Part shown: positions 46,347-57,600 of the stretch, piece by piece | Position numbering within the stretch: the stretch's first letter is position 1 | Layout of the letters: every line of letters starts with the position of its first letter | DNA from: Phaseolus vulgaris | Lineage: Eukaryota; Streptophyta; Magnoliopsida; Fabales; Fabaceae | Direction of reading: 5' to 3' | Length of the DNA stretch: 64,000 nucleotides | Assembly (NCBI RefSeq): GCF_000499845.2 | Contig: NC_023753.2 | Span: 744,001 to 808,000 of the forward strand | Program-made: the position numbers and the translations under genes | The notes under the pieces: model-generated | What the model saw: only the letters and a program-made list of their open reading frames with translations | What the model was told of the DNA's origin: nothing | The model's database searches: none

Positions 46347-47366
46347 ATGCTAGAAAGAGAAGCAGGTTTTGAGAGCTCCAAAATCTGCACTGAACCAAAA
46401 CATCAAGCAACTGAGCTCAGAGTTCCAGTAATATACTACCTTTCCCGAAATGGCCAGCTTGAACATCCACATCTCATGGAGGTTCCAATCTCTTCTCCAC
46501 GAGGAGTTCTATGTGTCAAAGGTAAATGCTACAGTACTGTAATGGAAAATAGAGATGCTAGCTACTGAATTTGAGTTATGCCCAGATAAAATTCACTGTT
46601 TCTCTTGTATGTTCACCCTGTCTTTCTGATCAGATGTGATAGATAGATTGAGTTTTCTCCGGGGACAAGGCATGACCAACATGTATTCTTGGTCTACAAA
46701 AAGGTATCTTTATTCTTTCTCTTCAGACCCAATTGCTTCACGTGTGTGTTATGATTAGATAGTTCTATTCTAAACCATAGTAGAACATAGAACATGGTAT
46801 AAAGACATTATGCTAACGAGATCTTTCATTGTAGGAGTTACAAAAACGGGTTTGTGTGGCAAGATTTGTCTGAGAATGATTTGATTTACCCAAGTAGTGG
46901 TCATGAGTATGTTCTCAAAGGGACACAGATGATAGAAGCTTCTCTGAGCTTTCGATCCTGTGAGACAATATCGACATCAAGCTCCAAGAGTTCGACAGAA
47001 GCAAACAACTCTAGCATGGATGCAGATTCCCCTGCAACCATAAAGGGGAGAAGCCAATCATTGAACTCGTGTGATTACAAGTTTTATAAGGCAAAAACGT
47101 GCGAGGAGTTTGCAGGGAAAGGCACCAATGCATCAACTCAGACTGAGGAGAAGCGTAGGGAAAGGATAAAACGGGAGAAAGTTGAAGAGTGTGAAGGAAA
47201 TGAAGGGTCTTCATCACGGTTTTCTAGTTCTAGTTTTGGTGCGTTGGAAGGGTCTTTGGAGGGTTACGGATCAGCAGATATCAGAAACCAGAGGGTTGAG
47301 AATGAACGTCCAAGTGGGAGGATCAAGGCTTCAGAAGTTCTCATGCAGTTCATCAGGTGTGGATGA
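46347..47366 (+). CDS. SOSEKI family (DUF966) polarity protein, 258 aa
   Basis: SOSEKI proteins mark cell corners and polarise through a DIX-like oligomerisation domain. Exons 46347-46521, 46634-46703 and 46835-47366 join in phase (phase 1, then phase 2). The N-terminal domain is unmistakable: VPVIYYLSRNGQLEHPHLME (26-45), DVIDRLSFLRGQGM, MYSWSTKRSYKNGFVW and EYVLKGTQMIEA. The rest is Ser-rich and disordered, with a short TNASTQTEE motif. The C-terminus, SEVLMQFIRCG, is the family's conserved C-terminal box. At 258 residues it is shorter than typical Arabidopsis SOK1-3. The start at 46347 (MLEREAGFE) follows an in-frame open leader; an earlier start is possible but less like the family. Confidence 0.9.
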
Positions 47367-48169
47367 TGTCAAAGGTTCATGAATATTGTAGCTTGTAGTT
47401 ACAAAAGAGGAACTATTGATCACTCTCTATGATATGATTATGCAGCTTTTATTCAGTTAGAAATGGAACAATAACTTGAGAGTTACATCTATCCCTTGTG
47501 TTGTCCTTTTAATCAAATTAGACATGTGATGAGATGAATTATTGCTCCTTGTATCTTTGTTGGCACCAAGTATTACTCCATGACCATTTGTCTAGAACAA
47601 AATTTGTTGGATTTGGTTGAAGCCAATACCCCGATGGAAAAATACTTAATCCAAGTCTTTTTGGTCTATCTGCTTTGGCTTTATTACTGTTGAAGGTAGT
47701 AAAGGAAGGGTTGGGTTGTGTAACTAAAACATCATTAGAAAGAAAACTTGTGAACTTGCAGTGAGATGTGGGTTTACAGCCCCACATTGAGAAGAATGAG
47801 TTGAGTTTACTTTAAAAAATAATTCTAAATTGTTTTAACTCCTTATGGTTTTGAATATCAGACACGTCACTAATATTATGACTAAAAAATTAGAATTAGA
47901 TACTGTCATACGATAAGGCGTTCAGTGACATGCATGTTCAAAACGTGGCAAATCTATGAAATAAATATTGCTAAAAATATTAAATGGGACACTATTTTGC
48001 ATAGATACGTCACGTATAATTTCAATTTTATTTCCTTTGAAAAGAGTAAAATCTGAAAATTTTAATAAGTGTATTCATTATTAATTTAAATTAAATAAGA
48101 TCATTAAATATTGTAATTGAAATTAATGGTTTATTTACTTTTAATAAATCACTTAAAAATTAATATAAA
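47367..48169. other. Intergenic region between SOSEKI and tRNA-Lys
   Basis: The first 150-200 bases are the probable 3' UTR. An inverted pair, GATGTGGG and CCCCACAT, lies near 47763-47786. The rest is AT-rich with nothing recognised. Confidence 0.4.
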
Positions 48170-48242
48170 GCCCGTCTAGCTCAGTTGGTAGAGCGCAAGG
48201 CTCTTAACCTTGTGGTCGTGGGTTCGAGCCCCACGGTGGGCG
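48170..48242 (+). tRNA. tRNA-Lys (anticodon CUU)
   Basis: The acceptor stem GCCCGTC pairs with the 3' GGTGGGC (one G-T pair). The D arm with AGCTCAGTTGGTAGAGC is the A box, and GGTTCGAGCC is the B box. The anticodon stem CAAGG/CCTTG holds the loop CTCTTAA, with CTT at 48203-48205. No intron is present. A TTTTTTTT run directly after 48242 ends Pol III transcription. CCA is not encoded, as usual for a nuclear tRNA. Confidence 0.97.
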
Positions 48243-48254
48243 TTTTTTTTTATA
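48243..48254 (+). terminator. Pol III terminator of tRNA-Lys
   Basis: A run of T residues begins at the base after the tRNA. Confidence 0.85.
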
Positions 48255-49201
48255 TTTATTTCTCAACTTCTATTCTGCGCAATGTGGGACTAATACTCAT
48301 TCTTTAACAAAGTATTCAATTTGGCTCACAAAGGAAAAAAAAAACTAAATGAATTAATTGTTTTTTTCTGCTACATGAATTATCTATAAAAGGGTTGGTG
48401 TTGTAGCATATATGATTTTTTATATCAAGTGGATTAAAAGCAAATACTGTGTTTTCAATATCTTCCTCTCATCTCTTTCTTGTTGTGTCCCTATTTTGAA
48501 AGTTCCACTCAAATCTCTTTTCTTTTAAAACCAATTCTCTTACCATTAAAAGGTATCACAGTTTAGTTCAATGGATTTACCACATTCAAATCACAATTTT
48601 GTTTGTTTTTAAAAAAAGTACAATCTATGGCAAAATATATATTATTTAAAAAAATTCAAATTACAATCTGTTTATAATAATTTATTGATATTTTAAAAAA
48701 ATCAATTTCTTATTAATATAAAAGGAAAATGATATTTATCCTTATACTTTAAATACTATATATAATAAGTGAGTTTATTCAGTGTTTCATTAAAAAGCGT
48801 GATGATCTTAAATGAATTTGTACAGGTATGTAAACTCTAAAGACAGTGACGAATATGTGAAAACAGAAATGGTCCAACAATTGTAGTAAATGAAAATGAT
48901 ATTTTGGAATGAATAATGGAGAGAAAATGGCAATTGGTAGAACAACCAGAGAAAGAAATTGAAGAGGAAATTTTTAGTGTAGTGATTGTGACAATAAAAA
49001 AAAATTTAGGAGAAATGTTGACATATTTTATTTTCAGTTCTTATATTTAAAAATTACCACTAGCTAAAGTGATTTAAAAAGTAAAAAAAAAATTAAAAAA
49101 AATAATTGAAAGACCACAGACGAGGAAGTTTTGAATTGTTCATGACATGTCGATTTATGAGAGCGGTCTCATCTCATTGAACTATTTTAATTTCTTTTTA
49201 T

Positions 49202-49236
<35 letters not shown>

Positions 49237-49502
49237 TTCTCTGATTCCCTTCACTCCACCTATATATACATATATAGATATTACACTCACGTATTCTGCT
49301 TCCTTTTTTTTTTTCTTTCATCCTTCATCCATATGCTTTACTACTTCATTCATTCATTCATTCAACTTTTCTTACTGGGAAATTTGCACACACACAAACA
49401 CTTTGATTCTTGTTTGGAGGGGTTGAAATCTGTGTGGTGATTAATGGGTTTTGTTCCCCTTTTCTGATTTTGGTGTTATTTTGTGTTGTGAACAAACACT
49501 GA
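48255..49502. other. Intergenic region and upstream region of the ALP1-like gene
   Basis: The sequence is AT-rich. A T30 tract lies at 49204-49233. CTATATATACATATATAG near 49259 could serve as a TATA region for the next gene, with a pyrimidine-rich leader and four CATT repeats after it. No gene is seen. Confidence 0.45.
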
Positions 49503-52108
49503 ATGGGTTCCATCAGAGGAATCAAGAAAAGGAAGAAGGCTGATAACAAAGATGGCCAAGATGCCTCTGCCACCCCATTCGATTGGTGGCATCATTTCTC
49601 CCTCAGAATTTCAGGTACACTGCAATATCCTTTCTTCTGATTGGACATGTGTGTGTGATATTCTTTTACTTGCTTGTTGTTGTATATCAAAAAGGGTAGT
49701 TATTATTATTATGATTATCTAATGTAGGGCAAAAAGTTATGTGCTTTTTGGTAATGGGTAGGATTATAATGATTCAAGATTTGTTCTTCAAGCTTAATTC
49801 GTTAATATCTTTGTTTGCTTGACTTTCGTATTCATGTTGCTCTTATGGGACATACATCTTTGCTGAATTGCTTGATAAAGAAAGTGACCCCATGCCTTTG
49901 ACCAAAATGTGTTTCTGACTAGGAATTTATTTCTTACTTAGGAACTTTAGTAGACTTCGGTTGTTATAATTTTGTTGAATCCTGATTGGTTATTGTATAT
50001 CTGTTTGGCTAGTTGTTATTCTGTACCTTAACCTTCCAAATTGTGAAACTTCTACCACATAATTAGACCATTGGTGGGATTTTGTAGGTAAACACTGTGA
50101 TTATTTTTGTTATCTTTACTTGCTGCAGTTTTCAGTTACATAACAATCTGGGTATGTTATGCATTGTTTTCACGTGAATTGTGCAGCTTCTTTATCTTGT
50201 TATGCATTGATGTCAGTCAACACTCATTTTGACTTTCAACCCGTTTCAAAAGATCTTTCTTCCTTTAATTTAGCTTTTCGTCTCTTAGCAATGTCTGCTT
50301 TTCGTCTCTTAGCAATGTCAGTCACATAATTTGCAATCTCATCTTTATACTAACTAATAATCAGATGCATGCACGGTGAGATTACTCAAGCCTGTTGTTA
50401 ACATGGTACTTTCCAACTAATAAAACTATTTATGAAATATATTTTTTTCATGTGCCTTATTAAATTGATTGAAGATGACAAAGGTATATAGATTCTGTGG
50501 AACTTCTTTTGTTAAATGTGAGATGAACTCTGAATAAATATTAGACTGGTGTGGATGGTATAGTAAAAGATTCAATTTTATGTGTTCAAAACCTTATAAT
50601 CTGATTGACAGCAGAAGAGATTTTGAAAGAAAATAAAATCTGAAAAGCAGAGGCATGAACCCTTTTTAAGTTTTTTTGAGTTGAACCCCCTTCAGTCAAT
50701 TCCTTACTATACTGATTTTCTTAATCAAAATTCTGTCACATATAGCCATTAGGTTGTTCATAGTTTGTGACATTTGTGTTTTGTGACTTGAGTAGATTTC
50801 CTTGTATCAGAAAAGAAGGATTTTTCTGACAGCTTTCAGAGAAACTGACCTCAAACCATCCCAGTTACATAGAATTTGCACATATATTTCTAATTTGATT
50901 GTCCCTGTTATATAAAGAAGATTGTTTCTGCCATTGCTTCTCCTGGCATGTGGGCTAACTTCCTTTCATGTTATTTAACATGCTAAACTTACTCGTAATA
51001 TATTATTGTGAAATTCAACACCCATCTTCATGATATGCTCATGCTTTATTTACCAATTTTAGGACCTTTGGCCCAATCTAAAAACATAGAGAAATTTGAG
51101 TCAGTTTTCAAGATCTCAAGGAAGACCTTCAACTATATATGTTTTCTTGTGGGAGAAGACCTGCTGGCCAGAGCCTCAAATTTTGTTGATTTAAATGGCA
51201 AACGTTTGTCTCTAAATGACCAAGTGGCTATAGCTCTTAGAAGGCTCAGCTCTGGTGAGTCATTGTCAACCATTGGCGACTCATTTCGGATGAATCAGTC
51301 CACTGTTTCCCAAGTAACATGGAAGTTTGTGGAAGCCATGGAAGAAAGAGGACTCCACCATCTTAGCTGGTCTTCAACTGAAACGGAAATGGAAGAGATA
51401 AAGTCTAAGTTTGAGAAGATAAGGGGTCTTTATAATTGTTGTGGTGCCATTGACAGCACACACATAATGATGACTCTGCCCTCTGTGGATGCTTTGAATA
51501 GTGTGTGGCTTGATCGTGACAAGAATTGCAGCATGGTCTTGCAAGCCATTGTGGATCCGGATCTGAGATTCCGTGACATAGTTACTGGATGGCCAGGAAG
51601 TATGAGTGATGAGCAAGTGCTTAGAAGTTCTTCTTTTTTCAAACTTGGGGAAGAAGGGCAAAGATTGAATGGTGGTAAGAAAGCACTTCCAGAGGGAACA
51701 CTGGTAAGGGAATACATTATAGGGGACACAGGCTTCCCCCTTTTGCCATGGCTTCTCACACCTTACCAAGGTAAAGGACTCTCAAATGTTCAAGTTGAGT
51801 TTAACAAAAGGGTTGTTGAAACTCAAATGTTGGCCAAGAAAGCATTGGCTAGGCTGAAGGAGATGTGGAGGATAATCCAAGGTGTGATGTGGAAACCAGA
51901 CAAGCACAAGTTACCAAGAATTATTCTTGTCTGCTGCATACTGCATAATATAGTTATTGACATGGAGGATGAAGTATTGGAAGCTATGCCCTCTTGCCAC
52001 CAGCATGATTCCAGATATCAAGACCAAACTTGTGAATTTGTGGACAACACTGCCAACACTGTGAGAGAGAAGCTATCTCTCTACTTATCTGGGAAGCTGG
52101 ATACTTGA
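49503..52108 (+). CDS. ALP1-like protein, domesticated PIF/Harbinger (HARBI1) transposase, 385 aa
   Basis: Host gene derived from a Harbinger transposase; Arabidopsis ALP1 is a PRC2 accessory protein, and this one resembles At3g55350 (ALP1-like). Exons are 49503-49614 and 51063-52108, joined in phase 1. The first exon gives a basic start, MGSIRGIKKRKK, and DWWHHF. The core has the helix-turn-helix-like LSTIGDSFRMNQSTVSQVTW, then NCCGAIDSTHI with the first catalytic Asp and EYIIGDTGFPLLPWLLTPY with the second. The third acid, normally Glu in VERAFG of active transposases, is replaced: LAKKALARLKEMWRI. The C-terminus keeps LPRIILVCCILHNIVIDME. There are no terminal repeats around the gene and it has a 1.4-kb intron. 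It is expected to be nuclear and without transposase activity. Confidence 0.9.
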
Positions 52109-53874
52109 AAGATCATTTCTTAGGATTGTTACAATTGAATTGGAATTATATAAAGATAGATTTATATTACCATCTTCATGTTATTGGTTGACAAGACAAC
52201 TGACTTAGACACAAATAATTTTTAGCTGCCTCTGCTCTGCATCAGTATCTGCTAAAGGAGGAATATACTAATTCTAATTCTGGTTGAATGAGCTATTTTT
52301 CTTGGTAGTTCATTACCTCTTTTGAAAACAAGAAGGAGTTAACTATGGCTTTGGTTGCTCCTTTCTTCATTTTTTTGGTCTTAGAGACATCAATCTTCTA
52401 CAACTTTGGTGAGTTGACTACAACTCTAATGACACAAATTATGCAAGTTTTCTACTTGCAACTTGTGAATTAAATGAAAAACTTAATAATTATTTCTCTT
52501 TATTAAATGTGATAGGCAATACCCCGTTTGGATAGTGTTATAAAAAAAAAATTATTAAATAAAAATTAATTTTAATAATCAAAATAATTAGTTATTATTA
52601 GACTATTTTATAAACTGAAAAAACTATTAATATTTAAAGTAGTTTCTATTATTAATAAAAAAATAATATTTAATCATTAGTTACTAAAATTTTAACTATT
52701 AACTACTTTAGATTTTAAATTAGTCTCTATTAATCTTAGAAATTAATTTAAAATCTAAAATATTAGTAGTTAAAATCTTAATAACTAGTTTATATACCAA
52801 TTTAAAAATATTTTATAATTTTTAATTAATAATAAAAATCACTTTATATATCAATAATTTTTTAGTTTTTAAAATAATATCTAATTTAGTTAATATAGTA
52901 ACTAATTGTTTTCATCTTTAAATTTAATTACTATTTAATTATTTTGTTGTAATAATATATAATAATTTTTTATTAAATGAAAGTGTAATGCAAACTAATA
53001 AAACAATAGCTCTAAAATAATAACAAAATAATATGGTGTGGTTTGATTTTCAAATTTATGCGCATGAAATAAAGTTTTAGGAAATAATACTTTTTAAAAT
53101 AAATTTCAAAGCATAGAAGGATTATATATCTTGAGTTCATTCCAAAAAATAAATAATACCAAACTTATAGAAATTAATATTTTAATATTTAGAATTTACA
53201 GTATTATATCATAATGGGTCTATTTCTCTTTTTTTTTTTTATAAAAGTCAATAATGTGACCTTATTAAAATTTGTGTACATCGGAAGAGATAAACACAGA
53301 CTTTATCATATGATATGTCTGGTTGAATAAACTTTAAATTCTCTTAGAAAAATAAAATAACCATTCTTTTGATAGTTTAAAATCAAGTTATATGTAAATT
53401 TAAAAAGTCAGCATTTAATTTTTATTTTATTACAAAAATGTTGGTAAAGAAGATTATGAAATTGAGAGAAGGTATTTTCAAAAGGTAACTAAGTGAAAGA
53501 AATGCACACAAGGTTAAGAATAATTTAATACATTTATAATGTTTTAAATAATTTTAAAAATAAGTATTAAATAGAATAATTATTTAGTTATTTTGGTATA
53601 AGAGCATAGCAGCAACTAGTATTTGGTCTTTCTTCTTTCATTCCAACAAATTTCTTCTAGTATTCCATCATTTTGGAAAAATATTGTTTTATCTCTTTTA
53701 AAAATAATTTTGAATTATTCTTTCTGAAACATTTTCAGAACATACTTTTTAAAACACATTTTATAAATTTTAAATTTATTATTCTAAAAGTCAAAAAAAA
53801 ATTATGTTCCGAATAATATAGGGGTGCAGGAAAAAAATATAGGGGGTGCAGGAAGAAATACTCCTAGCATTTTA
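52109..53874. other. Intergenic region with diverged MITE relics
   Basis: Bases 52540-52960 have the inverted AAATAATTAGTTA / TAACTAATTATTTT-type symmetry of the CACTA-like MITE family, but the ends are eroded. Bases 53630-53870 resemble the block at 39367-39715, with repeated AGGGGTGCAGG and GGTGCAGGAAGAAATAC at the right end. No gene is seen. Confidence 0.5.
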
Positions 53875-54262
53875 GACTCTTTCTTCCTACACCTCCATAC
53901 CTTCTTGTACCACCCCATACTAAATGTGAAAATACTACTTTATCTTTTTTTTTCCACCCTCTTAGATTTGGAATAATAAGTCAATGGATTATGTAATCTG
54001 GAAGTCAATTTCATATTTAGAAAAGACTTCCTGATTATGTAATTCGGAAGCTAATAATACATCTGAAAAAAAAGCTTCCGGATTACATAATCCGATATCT
54101 AATCTTATGTATAGAAAAGACTTTTGGATTATGTAATCTGGAAGCTAATCACAAAAAGACTTCCGGATCATGTAATCTATAATATTGAGAAGGGTATTTT
54201 TGGAATATGAAAAACTTATGGGGGTGGCACACGAAGATATGGAGGTGCAGGAAGAAGCAGTC
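53875..54262. mobile_element. Second Mutator-like MITE of the CTTCCTGCACCTCC family
   Basis: The left end is GACTCTTTCTTCCTACACCT and the right end, reversed, GACTGCTTCTTCCTGCACCT. The interior has five variants of TTCCGGATTATGTAATC, as in the element at 32221. The 9-bp flanks (AGCATTTTA and TTGTCTCTG) do not match, so one end may be rearranged. It ends 180 bases before the microprotein start codon. Confidence 0.75.
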
Positions 54263-54278
54263 TTGTCTCTGAAATATT

Positions 54279-54315
54279 TGGGCCTTACGAAAGAAGGAAA
54301 GTGTATAATTGGGCT
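54279..54315 (+). promoter_or_regulatory. Two site II elements upstream of the microprotein gene
   Basis: TGGGCC (54279-54284) and TGGGCT (54310-54315) lie 130-165 bases before ATG 54443, with GTGTATAATT just before the second. Such site II pairs are frequent in promoters of nuclear genes for mitochondrial and growth proteins. Confidence 0.5.
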
Positions 54316-54442
54316 ATCTGGGTGGCCTGTTATTGTTCAAAGAGAAGAGTTAAAAAAAAAAAAAGGTGGCGCTGTGATTGCGCATTAGGGAAGAAGAAAT
54401 CGAAGCGCAGAGAGAAGGCATTGAAATTGATTTGGAAGAAGA

Positions 54443-54689
54443 ATGGAATTGAAAAATGTGGTGAAGGAGAAGAAATTTTGGATGGCATCTTTCATCATTG
54501 CTTGGGCTGCAGCACTTCAGGTAAGCTATTTTCCTCTCTTCTCTTCTCTTCAATTCTTCAATTCTTCATCAATTCTCTTCTGTTGCATTGCGTTTTCACT
54601 TTCAGGGTCACATCTTCTGGTTGCAGCGCCAAAACTCCTTCAAACAAAAATTCGGTAACCCCCAAGATCATCCTCAAAACCCTAACTAA
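54443..54689 (+). CDS. Small membrane microprotein, 53 aa, two exons
   Basis: Exon 54443-54520 encodes MELKNVVKEKKFW and MASFIIAWAAALQ, one membrane segment after a basic start. After an 85-bp intron with GTAAGC donor and TTTCAG acceptor, exon 54606-54689 reads GHIFWLQRQNSFKQKFG and ends at TAA. The splice sites are strong and in phase, and joining them produces a natural sequence: a helix, a conserved-looking WLQRQ-SFKQKFG block and a short Pro/Asn/Asp tail. I recall similar short plant proteins of unknown or mitochondrial location, possibly small complex I components, but cannot confirm this. An alternative is a further donor at GTAACC (54655) with an exon I could not place. Confidence 0.55.
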
Positions 54690-57600
54690 CTCACTGCTCC
54701 ACTCTCCTACACTATTCTCTTTCTATGCTTTTCTTTATTCTGTTAAATAATCTTCATCTTCTTCTGCTGTTTATCAATTATCAATTATGTCTATGTGTTG
54801 AATGTTTAGATTCCCTGTTTCAACCGTGAAACTGCTCGATAGCACATCTTAGAACTGAAATTCCCAATTATTGGCTTCAGTGTTTATATTATGATTAATA
54901 TGTGTTGATATATTCAAACTAGTTGTTTTTTGTGCATCCTTATTTATAGATTATGCCTTATCAATCCCGTCCGGGATTTCCAATGAAAACTCTCATCCAT
55001 GTCACCAATTTCTTCTCCAATGTTACTTCCAAATGCTTCTCCCTATGACCTAGACTCGTTCTCACGTTATGGTGCTGAGAATGGGACATGTTCTCGTGGG
55101 AGAATTTTAGTGAGAGCTTGTAGGGTAATCCTGTTAGTTCAGGGGCCTCACGTGTATTCTCCCCAGTCCCATCTTGTTCTGAACCTGAAGAAGTGACTCC
55201 TCAGCTCCTTAAGATTTTCATATGTAGATAATTATGTTTTTATTTTAATCGGCAAAAAAAAAAATTAATAGAAAAGGAGAAAAAGGGTTACACCAACCCT
55301 TATACATTTTAAGGACTCATTACATACTCTCAAAACACCCTAAGAAATGAAGAAAAACCTGCCAATACATACCGACCACTCTATCCTCACAAAATCTACG
55401 TTTTACTATCATATTAATGCAAGTATTCGAACATTGAACTCAGCATTTGGACCAGGACAAAGATTTCACTGCATCAACTTTTGCTTGGTTAAACTAAATC
55501 CCATTCCTGTGCTGATTAAGCGAGAGAGGGGGTTATGATACTCCTTTAAAGGTGTGATTTTATTGATGCGGTAGGATTACAACTATGTATAGCTGAGTAA
55601 AAGCAAGTAAAAAGAAATTCAAAATTAAAATTACGAAGCTGTCAATAGTATGTGACAGAGTGCAGAAACATCTGTTTACAGAGATATGTTGTTATCATGA
55701 GTTTGTTTCATAACGTTTGTCTCGCGTTGTTTCACCATTCCTTATCAGCTTTGCTAAGAGATGTGGAATGCATATGATTGTTGCTCCATTGTTCTGGCAT
55801 GTCAGGAAAGGGTGGGGTGCACCCTTTGACATGTTTTTTTTCTCTCCTTTGACATGGCAACAACAATCGTGGTGGGTTGCCATGTTCTACAACTATTAGA
55901 GTGAGTCTAACAACATGAAGTGGTGAGACCAAAAATAACTAGTAGTCATGATTTCTGTTACTTCCCTTGGTTAAGTAGGTCTGTTGGTAGGACGAATCGT
56001 AGTCCTCCTAGTGCTGCTAAAGTCTATTAAGCATAGGTGCGTATATGTCGTTCATGGTGGTCTGGGGATCCCATGGTAGGATGGATCACAAACAACCCTC
56101 CAAGTGTGTTCTATCAATCCTAAGTAAGAAGATAATGTCCAAGAATTGATATCCAAACTTAGCAAATTACACATTAGGTTTTCTTTCTTCTACCTTTTAA
56201 CAAAGAAAGGTATAAGCTCTGTTGTTGAAACGACCAGAGTTGGGTTTTATCTTTTAGGACTAGCTAGTCTAAAAATTTCATGTGTTAGGGTTTATCTGAT
56301 TATATATGGTTAAAAATATTGAAGTGATATGAAAATCTAAAGGAAATAAAAGGCCTCTTCTTCTTGTACCCATGTTTTTTTCGCATCTCCATATATTTCA
56401 GGAAAAAAGTTTTTTTTGGTAGAGTTTAAGGAACGGTATTTAGCTCTCCTAATTTTACTTATTCTTTTTGAGGAAAAATATTTAACTAACATCCTAAAAT
56501 CTAATTTTGTTAAACTCTAAAATTAAAATGTATTATTAATAAATTTATTTAATTAAATAAAATTTGATGTTTTTGAGTAAACCAGTAGACAAGAAAGTGG
56601 TGACAGTTGCACATTTCCAAGTTTAACCAGAGAGACCTATAGTATCTTATCTTGGCACTTAACAACCTAATGTTCAACTTACTAATACAATTAGTAACTG
56701 ATCCTAATAAAATGATTAACTTGTTCAATCTCAGAAATTTTTAGAAATCTAACAAACGTGTTCCACTTCTTATATCTTTAACACAGGTTCAAGCTTTCGC
56801 TGCATTGCTCAAAGCACAGCAGCTACAACCACACCCAATTGCTTTTAGAATTTGTTGAAAATAATATTTAAGAGAGTATATTACGATTTTAGAAGAATTG
56901 AAGTAAATAAAAATTGTGTTTAAAAAATACCTTTTAAAGGATTTGGATGGTCGAAAAGTTCATTTGTTTAAATTTTGATCCAACTGATTTGAAGATGTTA
57001 AACACAACTATATTTATTAGAAACTCTATTTTAAAGGAAAATAAGAAAAAAAAGTTAATTTTGTTTCATGTAAATATAATTATATTTTGTGTGCTTCTTA
57101 CCTAGAATTATATTTTGTCAAAAAAATTAGTTTTCATTTTTCTTAAAATCAATTTTACACTTTATAAAAGGTGGTCAGACTAATTTTAAACTAATATAAA
57201 ATTTCGTATGGTCCATTTGAAAGAGTTTTTAACTTAATCATAATTTTTAAAGAAATTCTATTTAGTTTATATTCATTAAACAATAGTATATTAGTTGGTA
57301 AAAACTATTTCTGTATAACTTGGTTTATCTTCAAAACTAATTGAGTTTTGTTGTAATTATTAACGCAAAATGAAGTTACTTTTCAGCAAGTACACCTTTT
57401 GCATTTATGTTGCATAAATTTACACATCAAAGATATTAAAGAAGCAGATGAGTCAATTTCTTGGAGCAGTGTATAAAATTGATGGAATGAAAATACTAAT
57501 TTTGTAAAATTAAGAACTATTAACTAAAAAAATCTAACTTTTGTGGTTGACTGTTTTGGTCAAACTAGACAAGTCAATTTGTGACTTTTTGTGTTTTTTT

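Noticed and set aside
54185..54388. Open frame at the right end of the second Mutator-like MITE
   Set aside because: It starts inside the transposon and runs over an A tract; no homology.
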